From Warburgia ugandensis (taxonomy: Eukaryota; Streptophyta; Magnoliopsida; Canellales; Canellaceae), in assembly GCA_035236585.1 (NCBI GenBank), contig CP141127.1, forward strand, positions 72,707,495 to 72,771,494: a DNA stretch of 64,000 nt, read 5' to 3'. Made by a program: the position numbers and the translations under genes. Numbering within the stretch: the first letter of the stretch is position 1; every line of letters begins with the position of its first letter. The notes below the pieces were generated by a model. The model was not told where the DNA came from and made no database searches. It saw nothing but the letters and a program-made list of their open reading frames with translations. Shown piece by piece: positions 11,401 to 22,149 of the stretch.

Positions 11401-12392
11401 ATAACCACTATCCTTCTTATTATGGAGTGGAGAAAACTGCTATAAGATACTACACTCCCACTTATCTCCTACCCCTTACTGTTGTACTTTACAACTTCTT
11501 TAATTCCCTTTGACCTTCTATTGATAACCTTTTTCCATTGCTATTCACCCTCTACAGTTTCCCTTTTAAGTGTTGTTCTAGTTGACCTCTTGTTCATGCT
11601 CTTAATATTGTTCATATTCTTCATTTTGATATTATTCAGGTTCCATCTTTACTATAAGCAAGTGCATAATGATATTAGAATAATGAAATCAAATAATCCT
11701 ATGTACTACATTTAAAGAAAAGAAAAGTACATCAAAGTATAAGAAACTTGATTTATTGAGTACAAGATAAATAATATAGAGAATGTAAATACAAAACTCA
11801 CCGACAATAAGATATTAAGGAAACTTTCTAATTCCAATAATGATATAAATTCGTATGTTAAATCCCACACACATTTCATTACAAGAATCATAGAAACAAA
11901 CTTTAAGCTAAAAACAACATAACAAATAACAACAATCACTTAAAATGCGATAAGGAAGAAAAGCATGTGTACCTTGTAAGACATTCAATTACACCTTTCA
12001 ACTATTAAAGAATCCCATGAAATAGTCAGTTTCTAAAACCCTATTCTAATTCTAGAGTTTAATGCAGTCACTTATTATAACTAGCATAGCATTCTACTAG
12101 ATCATAAGCATCAAGTGACAATAACTAGTCAGGGCTAGCTGGAGACTAGGTAGGGTAAAGGGAGGGTGGGAGGAAATTCACATGTGGTCAGTCAGGGCTG
12201 GCCATGACCATGCAAGGAGAAGGAGAAAGAGAGGGAGGGAGAGAGGAAGTACCTTACCAGTGCAGGCAAAGGTTACAGACTTTTCTGATGAGGTTGACAT
12301 CAATGGAAAAGGAAAATAGTAGGATGAATGAAAATTTTAATGTTATAAATACAAGACTTAAAGTTGTGAAAAATAAGAATTTAAAAACATGA
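11401..12392 (-). other. 5' region of the second CACTA gene, no clear exons
   Basis: This stretch lies upstream of the second gene on the minus strand and would hold its leader and first exons. A purine-rich patch on the plus strand (12180-12260) is a pyrimidine-rich patch on the gene's strand, as in many plant leaders. I see no recognisable domain. Confidence 0.3.
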
Positions 12393-12640
12393 TTTTATGG
12401 TCTTTTTTTTTTAAACAACTTTAAAAAAGTGTTTTTGAAGTCCACTTTCTAGAGCAACTTTAAAAACCTATTTTTGAAGTCATTTTTTTCATAAATACTT
12501 TAAAAACTTGCTTTCTGAAGTCCTATTTTCTCCATCAACTTAAAAGCCTATATTTTGAAGTCATTCTCTTTAGAATGACTTTAAAAACATGTTTTTTGAA
12601 GCCATGTTTTTAGAATAATTTTAAAAGCCTATATATATAT
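12393..12640. repeat. Internal cluster of CACTA subterminal-type repeats (A)
   Basis: At least seven GAAGTC...ACTTTAAAA fold-back motifs of the same type as at the element ends occur here, about 5 kb from the left end. They lie between the second gene and the LINE insertion, just upstream of the second gene in its transcription direction. Confidence 0.8.
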
Positions 12641-13425
12641 ATTCTCTTGACGAATTAGCATTTGGACATAGATGTAAGAGGATCTTTTTGGGAAGTAATA
12701 AGCCCCTTTGATATCTCTTCATTTAGAAAGAATTCTTGATGTGAAAACATAGATGAAGGGCTAATTGGATTTCATTCAAATTAAGTAGTATATTAATTAT
12801 CCTACATTTTACTTTAAATTTCTTACTTACAATGACATTGGCCATTTTTTCATAAAATTCGTTATTGATTCACTCATTCTAGTGCATATATAAGCAAACA
12901 TAAGAACAAGGAAATCCAAGAATTTTTTGAATCACTCTTCATTTATCAATTTTTTATTACATATATCAAATGTTTACATAACTCTGATGATGCCAGTCCC
13001 AAGCCCGAATAAAAAAGGGGTGGATTTTGCTCATGTTCCAATCAACAAGTAAAACCTTTTTGAAGAAGTTAATGATGATTTTGTCATTTTCTCTTCTTAT
13101 GTGGAAATGAATATGCATATGTGTATTAGTTTGTAAGTAGGAAGAGAAGATAATGAAAATCATATTCAATTTCTTCAAAGTATGGCAACTTTAACATGAC
13201 ATGAATCGATCACTAACATTCCCTCAAGCTAGGGCGTCCCTTGTAAGCAACGTGTTGCATCGGATCATGGGTGCAGTGATAAATGGACAAGGGTTTCTAG
13301 GGCATTCCCTCAGAAGCTACACACTATATTGGATTCTAGGTGTAGTGGAAATTGGGCAAGGGCTACTAGAGCATACCTCAGAAGTGACGAGCTACATCAG
13401 AACCTAGGTGTAGTGAAAAGTAGGC

Positions 13426-14318
13426 ATGTCATGGGGGTCGAGATGTGCATGGGTAAATAGGCTATCTCAAGAGCAAAAGATACGTGTTGCCACATGGAAT
13501 ATAGGGACATTGGCAGGTAAGATTTTGGAGTTAGTGGATACGATGAAACATAGAAGAGTCAACATTGCTTGTATCCAGGAAACCAAGTGGAAAGGGGTTA
13601 AAATTAGAGAAATCAATGGGTACAAGCCTTGGCTCATAGGAAAGGATAATAATAGAAATGACATGGGAATAGTGATGGATAAAGTTGTAAACGTTAAAAG
13701 AACTAGTGATAGAAGTATATGAATAAAACTTGTTCTATGAGAGAAAATCATAAATGTTATAAGTGCATATGCACTACAAGTAGGGTTAGAAATATAATCA
13801 AGAGACAATTTTGGGAAGATATAGAGGGAGTCATGTAAGAAATTCTCAACATAGAGGGAATATTTATAAGAATAGACTTAAATGGTCATGTAGGAAAAGA
13901 AAAGGAAGGATATAAAAGGGTACATGGAGGGTATGGTATTGAGAACAAAATGAGATGGGGAGAAGCTATTCTCAATTTTGCTTTGGCATATAACTTGACC
14001 CTTGCAAACACATTCTTTAAGACGAGGGAAGAACACTTAATAACCTTTAAAAGTGTACTTAATAAAGCAAAATTGACTTTTTTTACCTAGGAATACTGAA
14101 AGATCAATGTGTAAGGGTTGTGAGGTGATACCTTATGAGAGTTTAACCTCATAACATACGTTAATGGTTACAGATATCTACCTTAAAAGGTGGAAGAAAG
14201 GAAATGAACTTAATAGGTATTCAAAAACTAAGTGGTGGAACTTAAAGGGGAGAAAATAACCTCACTCATAAATAAGTTGATGGTAGAAGGAAACTAGAAC
14301 AATGAAATAGAAGTAAAC
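13426..14318 (+). pseudogene. LINE apurinic-type endonuclease domain, broken
   Basis: The open part at 13426-13722 reads QEQKIRVATWNIGTLAGKIL, then VNIACIQETKWKG and GYKPWL. These match the first motifs of an APE-like endonuclease: N in TWNIG and E in QETKW. Past a stop the reading continues with INVISAYALQVGL, IDLNGHVG (the D-x-N motif) near 13870 and LAYNLTLANTFFK near 13985-14020. Proteins of this class are often annotated as craniofacial development protein 2-like in plants. The enzyme nicks target DNA to prime reverse transcription. The frame is interrupted by stops and then by the solo LTR. Confidence 0.85.
14314..14318. repeat. Target site duplication TAAAC (left)
   Basis: TAAAC at 14314-14318 is repeated exactly at 19275-19279, on the two sides of the 4956 bp TG...CA solo LTR. 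Confidence 0.92.
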
Positions 14319-14748
14319 TGTGACGACCTGGGTTTTTGTAACACATTTTATAATACATTTTTCAAAGGCAGGGAGCCCTTAGTGAAAAAAATTCACAAAA
14401 CAATTAGCAAAAATTCTTTTCTTTAAAACTTATTTTGAAAAACCCAAGTCATCACCTCATACATAACATAAGTAGACTTTTTATATAAGAGAAAATTCCA
14501 TTGAAGGAATATATTTTTATTAAATTTCAGAATCCATCTAGTGGTTCACAGTATAGCCCGGTATCAGTACAATACTTGTCCAAATTACATAATCCAAAAT
14601 TCAAGCCTTACCATACATAAAAAACTCTCAATACCATACAATGCTTTCAAATAAAAATACATGTCTTCAAAGAATATTCTTTGATTGATTATTCTTCCAA
14701 ATCTTCTTAAGTCTTCTATAGTCTTGAGCTCTTAACCCTCCTCTGTAT

Positions 14749-14788
14749 CTAAGATATTGTAAACATCAAAACATTTACAATATCTCAG
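14749..14788 (-). other. LTR hairpin, copy 1
   Basis: In the sense (minus) strand two 15 nt arms pair: CTGAGATATTGTAAA with TTTACAATATCTTAG, loop of 10 nt. All pairs are Watson-Crick except one G-U. The hairpin sits about 0.43 kb from the LTR 3' end and is homologous to those at 25173-25212 and 57936-57968. Confidence 0.8.
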
Positions 14789-15554
14789 CAAGCTATGCTT
14801 GGTAGGGGATACAAAAATATACTACTTCACTAATATAAGAATACATACTTCAGTCATTATTCCATCATGGTTATCCACTCATGAGTTATCTCAATATAAA
14901 GTATATATGTTATTTATGTAGTATAGGATAAATTAGTTAAAACAGTAAAGATTGCTCAAAACTTGTTCCTTTCACTAGCTATACTTCCACTTAGGAAATC
15001 AGTATTCAGCCAATCTTCATATGAAGATTTTCTTTCCAGGAATTCATGTAAGGGGCATCTTATCATGCCATGGAATTACACTATGCTTATCATATGTGCA
15101 TCATAGTGCAAAATACATTAGGACTACTATGCCACAGTGTCAATCAGTGCAACGCGTCAGGATAACTATATAATAATCCACTGATACCAACTATGGAAAG
15201 AACAAATCCAAGTTCGCATGGGGGAAACCCTGGCTATCACAGTGCTGGCCTTCCCATGATTGCCCCACCCACCATTTAGTCTCTCTTTGGGCATGGTATT
15301 CATCATATAAGTTTTAGGAAGCGGGTGGCCAAACCCTCATAATTTCCCTAGCATAGCTTCCTTAGTCCTAGCACTGTGTAAAACAAAATCACAAGCCACC
15401 ATGCTTGTTTGTAAAATATATTGTACATTTCAGAAGATGTGTTTGTTGAACTAAGAATGGAATGTTTTTTATGCCCTATTCTTAGGGTTTCCTTAGTCTT
15501 CACATCCCATAACCTTCACCTCATTTGATTTGATCATTAGAGTAGATCAATTGA

Positions 15555-15660
15555 ATTAAATTATGAGGTTAGATCACTTAGTTAGATCATATGGTTGGAT
15601 CACTTAGTTGGATCACATGGTTGGATCACCTAGTTGGATCATATGGTTGGATCATTATCA
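15555..15660. repeat. Short tandem array of TTGGATCAYATGG / TTGGATCACTTAG units
   Basis: Two alternating variants of about 18 bp are repeated about three times within the solo LTR. A longer, more divergent version lies at 26050-26320 in the related LTR. Confidence 0.8.
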
Positions 15661-16214
15661 TGCTAAGGTACCAAGTATACTTATATCATGAAGGTCTATA
15701 GTTTTAGACAAAAGATCATGTATGTATATACATAAATCCTTAATACATTCTTGCACATCCACCTACCTCAAAGTAGTATCTTGATTCATACATCTCAAGT
15801 GCTATTCTTCTACATTGTCCATCATAGTCTAGATTCATACATCTATCAAACCATACGTATAAAGTTATTTGTCTATACAAGTATGTATTCCTATAAGGGA
15901 TGCCCTAATTTTTCTTTGAATCATGTTTGATTAAGGGTTTGAGTTCACTATCTACATTTTTCTACCTATACATACATAATTTCTTCATATACATAACACA
16001 ATATGACATCATTATTCTTATTATTTTTGACCATTCAAGATCCTCTGGATCTTGTCTAATCATCCTTATCTTGATTACAATTTTTATTACGATTAGATGA
16101 TTTACAAACCTTTTATGCTCTTATTATTATTACTCAACCAGTTAATGTTTTGCTGATTGAGGGTAGCTTATTTCATCCTAAGTTTAGATAGCTCATCTTA
16201 TGTCAAATTGGCTA

Positions 16215-16500
16215 AGGCTCACTAGTTGAATGGTTGAATACAAAGTGGTTACTTCAATCCTCATGTAAGGAGGCATTTAGACCTCACAAACGTCAACGAA
16301 AGGTGGGGGAAGAACATGGCTCTATTAGAGAACCCCCTTAACCACTATGTTCATCATCCACTAGGGTGACCTTAACTCACCCTTTCATAAGGTTCCTATG
16401 AGCATGTTAACCCTAAGTACTCTTTCTAATTGATTTTAATTAAATTCATGAACATTAAAATGTCATTCATAGAGTTTCATTATTCTCCTCATTTGGACCA
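16215..16500 (-). repeat. Module shared with the Athila leader (copy 2)
   Basis: This segment aligns with 1530-1840. It has TGTAAGGAGGCATTTAGACC, a G5...C5 stem (16305-16337) around GAACATGGCTCT, TTCCTATGAGCATG and CTAATTGATTTTAATT. It has the same orientation relative to transcription as in the Athila element. Weaker similarity may continue to about 16700. Confidence 0.7.
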
Positions 16501-17689
16501 AGGAATTTATATTCCTTGTATTATCCTACTAACTATGGCTCTTACTATCATTAAGTCCATGTCATATATTCCATGTATTTGTCCTTCTATTCTAATTTCA
16601 TTTAATTACATTTTCAATGTAATTTTCATTACATAAGCATTAAAGCATAAGTAAAAGCATAAATAAATAAATAAATCCACAATTAAATCTACTAAGTAAT
16701 AAAAGACAATTATAATAACATTCAACAATTTAAATGAAAATCTAATATGCCATAACTATCCATCATGATGCAACAGTTTTAGTTGATCCTTATTCATTTT
16801 TCATCTCTTTTAGGGTTTAGATCTTGATCTTTCATTTTCCTTTAGATCTAACACATTTTCTTAATGTGATTTCATTATTAGATTATTGATGCATCTCAAC
16901 CGATCAATAAGATCTTAAGTCAATTTATCCAATTTAAGGGCATAGATCTTAATCTATCCCAAATCATCATCATCCAGTCCATAAATCCATGAAATATTAA
17001 CTTCATATCTTCATCCAAACATGTCCATACTATCCAATCATCCTTGATCAATTTGATTAAGGAGATTTTCATTTATGTTTATGGTTTTTACTACTTTTAA
17101 GGCTAGATATCTTAATTAATCATAGATCAGTTACTTATAATCATTGATTGCATGTCTCACAATCACAAGATCATCAATGGATCAGAATTATATAGTTTGA
17201 TCATTCCAAATTATACTATTCATAAAAATTAGTAACACTTTCTTTATTAACAAAATTTTACATTCATCAAAATATAAATTTTCTAAGTTTAGTAGGTTCT
17301 ACTCATCATAAGGAATCCATCCTAACTTTTCGATCTCAATTTGGAGTTAAATTGAGATCAGAATTAGGATTTTAAGATTTCAACCCATTTTAAAGGCTAA
17401 ATTTTAATCTTATTGTTTTTGTTGATTTACTTGATCTAAAGACCTATAAATTTGACTATGATCATGATCCCTAAGGTTTTGGGACCTCTTGAACCCATCC
17501 ATTGGTTTAGATCTCCATTTTGAGATCATCTTGATCACGATCCATTACTATTACTATATATTTTTGTAATTATTACCACTAAATACAATTTAAAACATAC
17601 ATTTCATGAGTTCAGTACCTAAAGCAAGTGATAAGGAATCTATAAAATATTTCAAATCTAAAATCAGAGCTATATCGAGCTCTAAATTG

Positions 17690-18560
17690 AAAATTTTAGG
17701 TTTTAGGACAAAATAGGATGGCCCAGATTAAATCTAGGCTTACGGGTGCGAGGATGACCGGCAGCCTACACTTGTTACCTCCTATTCCAGGTGGTTGGGA
17801 GGAGGTGATTGGCTACATGTGAGACGGTCCAGATCTGGATTGTCAGATCACCCATGGTTGGATCTCCTCCATTCTTGATTATCAGCGGCCCATATTTCAT
17901 CTCCTGGGGTTTTTGGGCCCCAAGAATCCATCCAACAGCTCAGAAGTTACATCTGAGCTATGGATGGATGGGATCTCAACCCTTTATGCCGGATCCATCG
18001 TCTCCGATGGATCAATGGCTGAGGAGATCACCTAGATGCTGGAAAACACCATGGACATGCCAGAATGGAAAGAGGGGAGTGAGGGGGGCCTACCTATGCC
18101 GGTCCGATGAAGGAATTTCACTAAAGGAGGGAGAAATCATGCTAGAGATGGAGAAAAACCCAGAAATAACCCTAGATGTATACAATCGTGACATTTTTCG
18201 TTACCATTGCTGGAGAAGCTGGGGGACTATGGGACTTTTGAAGATCACCCCATGCTAAAGACATCCAACGGTGCAAGATCACCGTTTACTAGCCAGATTG
18301 GTTAGAATAGCTTGAAGAACATGCCAGAGATAGTAACTAGTACCGAAGTGGTTTTTGTTTTGAAATTTTCAAAGATCCATGAGGTGGATCATCATGGAAC
18401 CATAGGGCTTTTGTATCCCTAGCCCAAACACATCTGACAGTCAATATTAGGTTTCAATGGTTTGAATGTAGTGGCTAATTCAAATAGGGTTTCCAGGTAG
18501 AAACCCTAGCTTATCAGGGACAACGCGTTCCTAGAGGCGCCCGACATCTCCAATGAGTCT
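17690..18560 (-). other. GC-richer island of the giant LTR
   Basis: This part is visibly richer in G and C than the LTR around it, as is the homologous part of copy 2 (about 28680-29580). It lies downstream of the TATA-like box on the minus strand, where the long untranslated part of the LTR would be. The open frame at 17809-18258 has no counterpart without stops in copy 2, so I do not consider it coding. Confidence 0.5.
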
Positions 18561-18721
18561 GGAGTGTTGGATGCGTCAGCAGATGCTCTTACAGAGAAAA
18601 AGAAAAAGAGGAGAAGATGAGAGAATCAGGGGAGATTGAGGAGAATTTTAGAGCTAGGATTTTGGGAAATTCTAGAGGACCTTGTGAAGAACATTAGGAG
18701 AATTTTTGGTAATTTTATGAG

Positions 18722-18731
18722 CTATTTATAG
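18722..18731 (-). promoter_or_regulatory. TATA box of giant LTR, copy 1
   Basis: The minus strand reads CTATAAATAG, preceded by TCAAAACACCT, about 545 bp from the LTR start at 19274. The same box and context occur at the same place in copy 2 (29721-29730). This fits the core promoter at the U3/R border. Confidence 0.65.
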
Positions 18732-19274
18732 AGGTGTTTTGAATTTTTCATGATTACTTGTAATTATCATCTTGATTTCTTTTGATTATTAAATTGTCTT
18801 AGGATTCTCACTACCACCTCCTTCTCCACTAGCAGGTGGAAGTGTTTTGACTCATGATGACCTATTTTCTGGCCATTGGATCCCTTTGTGGGCCCCATGA
18901 AGGTGTGAAAATACCATTTTGTCCTTTTATGAAGAAAATTCTGTTTTATTCTCTCGAACTCGGAATTAAGCGTATATAGTGGCATTGGATTCATATTTCT
19001 AAGTACATTCTAAATTTTGATGTCTTAAGTCTCAGTTATTTATAAAATTACCATTTTACCCTTTTGTTCATAAAAATGTAAAAGAATAAGGATCTTTCAT
19101 CTGAATTCAGAATTTGTCGTGCTTACAGTCATTCTGCAGGGTTTGTTGAATATGTTTTCAATTATACGTATCTTATACCTTGATTCCACTTCTATAAGAA
19201 GTGAATTTTTAGTAACCCTAATATTCCATCTTGAATTTCCTTGAAATTTTCTTACGAAAGTTAGGGGTGTTACA

Positions 19275-19279
19275 TAAAC
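19275..19279. repeat. Target site duplication TAAAC (right)
   Basis: This is the exact repeat of 14314-14318 and defines the right border of the solo LTR. Confidence 0.92.
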
Positions 19280-21240
19280 AACATGTGGATTAATATGGCT
19301 GAGTCAATTAAGAAAGTGGTAAAAGATGTCCTAAGAGTATCTAAAGATAAAAGGCAATTAGTAAAGGAAACTTGGTGGTGGAGAAATAGTGTAAAAAGTT
19401 ATTAAAGAAAAACATGTGTGTTTTAAAGCATGGCAGAAGACTTGAAATAATGAAAACTATGAATAGCTTGAGAATGGTAAAAGGGTTGCCAAGAGAATTG
19501 TAAGTGAGGCTAAACTCAAGGCATAAGATGTTCTCCATAATAGAATAGTATCAATAGAAGGTGAGAAAGATGTGTTTAAACTTACAAAAATAAGAGAATA
19601 GAAGAGTAAGGACTTAGACCATGTTAAGTGTATTAGAAGTGATGATCAAAGGGTACTAGTCAAAGATGACGAGATCAAACAAAGGCAGGAAAGATACTTT
19701 CAAAAATTGCTAAATGACAATTGTCCTGAGAATATAGGAATTGAAAGTATTATAAACATAAATAACATTGGACATTATAGATATGAACGTAGGATTAGAA
19801 TAGCTGCAGTGAAAGATGCCTAAAAAAAAAATGAAATCAAGAAAGGCCCTGGGGCCTAAAATTATACCAATAGAAGTTTGGAAGCATATGGGAGATACTG
19901 GAGTAGTTTGTTGATCAAGTTCTTTAATAAGATTATAAAATCAATGAAAATACTAGATGAATGGAGGAAGAGCTCTAATGTATCAATTTATAAGAATAAA
20001 GGGGACATACACAACTACAGTAATTATTAGGGATCAAACTTATAAGCCACATTGTGAAACTTTTTGAAAGAGTGATTAAGAAGAGGCTATGACATGAGAC
20101 AAGTGTATCAAAGAACCAGTTTGGTTTTAGGCATAGGAGGTCTACCATGGAAGCAATTTTCTTACTAAGATAATTGATAGGGAAATATAGGGAGAGGAGG
20201 AAGGACCTACACATGGTCTTTATTTACTTAGAGAAAGCTTATGATAGGGTCCTTAGAGAGTTAATATGGAGGATGTTGGGTGAGAAAAGCATTTTGCAGG
20301 GATATATAGACATAATTAAAGATAGTATGAGGGAGTGATAACAAATGTTAAGACCACTAGTGGAGAGAACAGTGATTTTCCCATCACTATAGGATTGCAC
20401 CAAGGATCAACATTGATCTCAGACCTTTTCACATTGGTTATGGATGAGTTGACACAACATTTGCATGGGGAGATTCCATGGTGCATGCTATTTGCTGATG
20501 ATATAGGTTTAATTAATGAGACAAGGGAGGGCATAAACACAAAGCTAGAGTTATGAAGAGATGCATCAGAACGTAAAGGGTTTAAAATCAACCAAACAAA
20601 GACATAGTATATGTAATGCAATTTTAGCAAGGAGAGGAGAGGGAATGGAGCACTAGTAAAGATTGATAACCAAGAAGTCCCTGTAAAAGACCACTTTTGG
20701 TACTTGTGATCGATGATTCATGAGAGTGAAGAGATAAAGAAGGAGATTACTTAAAGAATCCAAGTAGGTTGGAACAAATGGAGATGCACATTTAGAGTTT
20801 TGTGTGATCTGTGGTGCCACTCGAACTAAAAGGAGAATCTATAGGATGGCTATAAGGCCAGCAACTTTATGGATCATAGTGTTGGGTAGTTAAAGAACAT
20901 CATGTTCATAGGATGAGTGGAGTAGACATGAGGATGTTGAGATGGATGAGTGGCAAGACAAGAAAGGATAGAATTAGGAATGAAAACATTAGAGAAAACT
21001 TAGGGGTAGCACTAATAGGCAGCAAGATGAAAGAGATTAGACTTAGATGGTTTAGACATGTCCAATGAAGAAAGAAAATAGCATTAGTTATAAGGAGTAA
21101 GGCAATGCAAGTAGAAGGTTCTAAAACAGCAATGGGAAGGCCCAGAAGAACGTAGATAGAAGTGGTGAGAAAAGATTTAAAAACTTTGAGACTAAATGAA
21201 GCCACGATACTTAATAAATGGGAATGAATGAACAAGATTC
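19280..21240 (+). pseudogene. LINE reverse transcriptase, broken
   Basis: The plus strand resumes LINE coding with NMWINMAESIKKVVKDVL. Near 20110-20330 it reads KNQFGFRHRRSTMEAIFLL, then DLHMVFIYLEKAYDRV. The clean frame 20335-20556 has GLHQGSTLISDLFTLVMDEL and CMLFADDIGLINETREGI, where F-A-D-D (20491-20502) is the catalytic motif. Later text such as KGFKINQTKT and [12 protein letters not shown] (near 20550 and 20945, broken) fits the thumb and C-terminal part of RTE ORFs. The enzyme would copy the LINE RNA at a nicked chromosomal site. Stops and frameshifts are spread over the whole stretch, so it is inactive. Confidence 0.87.
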
Positions 21241-21837
21241 ATGTGGCCGACCACTAATTGGAATAATGTCTTGATGATGATGATATCAAATGTTCACATA
21301 TGATTAGATCTTACTAGCGTAAGATCATAATAAAAGAGCTAATCTAAAACTATTTCATCAAAATCTAGCCTCTTAGTATTTAGCTCACACTACCCTTTAC
21401 GGGGAGAGAGAGGGTAAATCTTCAAGCTATAAGTTCCTTGGCCAACTTAATGGAACCATATTTCTCTTCATTGTTCCCTAATTTTGCAATGAAGAGTTAG
21501 AAAGAGAAATAGTTGTTTTTTGCAATGAAGATTTTTACTAAAATCAAGATGATTTAAGTAACTTCTTAACCCCATCATTTGTAGAGACAAAACCCATTTG
21601 ATCTATAAAATACAAACATATTGAAGAGTTAGTAACAAGAAAGTAAAGGATGATCAAAAGAGATTTTAGTATCCTTATCATGTTTTTCATGTCACAAACA
21701 TTCAAAATATCATAAATGAAAGCAAGAAGGGGAACAAAATAGAGAGAGAGGAACCAGGGGAGGCTGTCATGCTTCTAGCAAGATGAAGAACATGGACAAG
21801 GGATATAGGAAAAAATGAAATGAATTTGGCCCATTTT

Positions 21838-21975
21838 ATGGATGAAAATGGACTTTTAAAGTTGTTTTCTAAACATGACTTCCCAAGTCCAACTTTTGAA
21901 GTCATTTTCAGAAAATGACTTTAGGAGTAGTACTTCTAAAGTGGTTTCCATAAAATGACTTTAAAAGCTCCTTTG
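21838..21975. repeat. Internal cluster of CACTA subterminal-type repeats (B)
   Basis: The motifs GACTTTTAAAGTTG, TTTTGAAGTCATTTTC, AAAATGACTTTAGG and AAAATGACTTTAAAAGC are of the same family as the repeats at the element ends. Before the LINE inserted, this cluster and cluster A (12393-12640) were only about 0.9 kb apart. Confidence 0.75.
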
Positions 21976-22149
21976 ACTATGCAACACCAAATAATGCTTC
22001 ATATAAATTGGTGTTGAATCATGCATCCTATATATAATAAATAGAAGCATATACAAAAGAAGTTATTTTTCAAATTACTCCTCAATCCGTAATACAATCC
22101 ATATAGTACATGTTAAAAGAGCTAATATGAAATTATTTCATCTCACCAA

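Larger units (their letters stand above)
14319..19274 (-). mobile_element. Giant solo LTR (gypsy-like), copy 1
   Basis: The sequence starts TGTGACGACC and ends GGGTGTTACA, and is flanked by the perfect 5 bp duplication TAAAC. It is 4956 bp long, with no internal direct repeat of its ends and no pol genes. A solo LTR left by recombination explains this best. A related 5583 bp copy lies at 24733-30315. Orientation is taken as minus, because a hairpin near the plus-strand left end matches, as reverse complement, the one at 57936 in a related LTR with a primer site. The reverse strand starts TGTAACACCCCTAA, as many gypsy (Tekay/Del-like) LTRs do. Joining the LINE across it restores reading (EVN-NMWINMAESI). 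Confidence 0.88.
12981..21282 (+). mobile_element. RTE-type LINE retrotransposon, split by a solo LTR
   Basis: The target duplication ATATCAAATGTT(T/C)ACATA occurs at 12963-12980 and 21283-21300, with 17 of 18 identical. The 5' end has the RTE-like opening GATGATGCCAGTCCCAAGCC (12986). An endonuclease region and an RT region follow on the plus strand. The 3' end is a short (GAT)n tail (about 21272-21284) after GTGGCCGACCACTAATTGG. Without the solo LTR (14319-19274) and its duplicated 5 bp the LINE is about 3.34 kb, the length expected of a full RTE element. Numerous stops show it is dead. It sits inside the CACTA between its two genes. Confidence 0.88.

Noticed and set aside
11482..11939. Hydrophobic open frames on both strands, possible small membrane proteins
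   Set aside because: T- or A-rich DNA gives Phe/Leu/Ile-rich frames by chance; they lie in the CACTA intergenic region and match nothing I know.
12204..12392. Plus-strand open frame of 62 codons with a purine-rich start
   Set aside because: Low complexity, in the upstream region of a CACTA gene that reads on the other strand.
13467..13808. Minus-strand open frame of 113 codons
   Set aside because: Antisense of the LINE endonuclease region, which has clear family motifs on the plus strand.
17809..18258. 149-codon open frame in a GC-richer part, looking gene-like
   Set aside because: The homologous stretch of the related LTR (about 28810-29240) has stops and indels, it lies within a solo LTR, and I recognise no domain.
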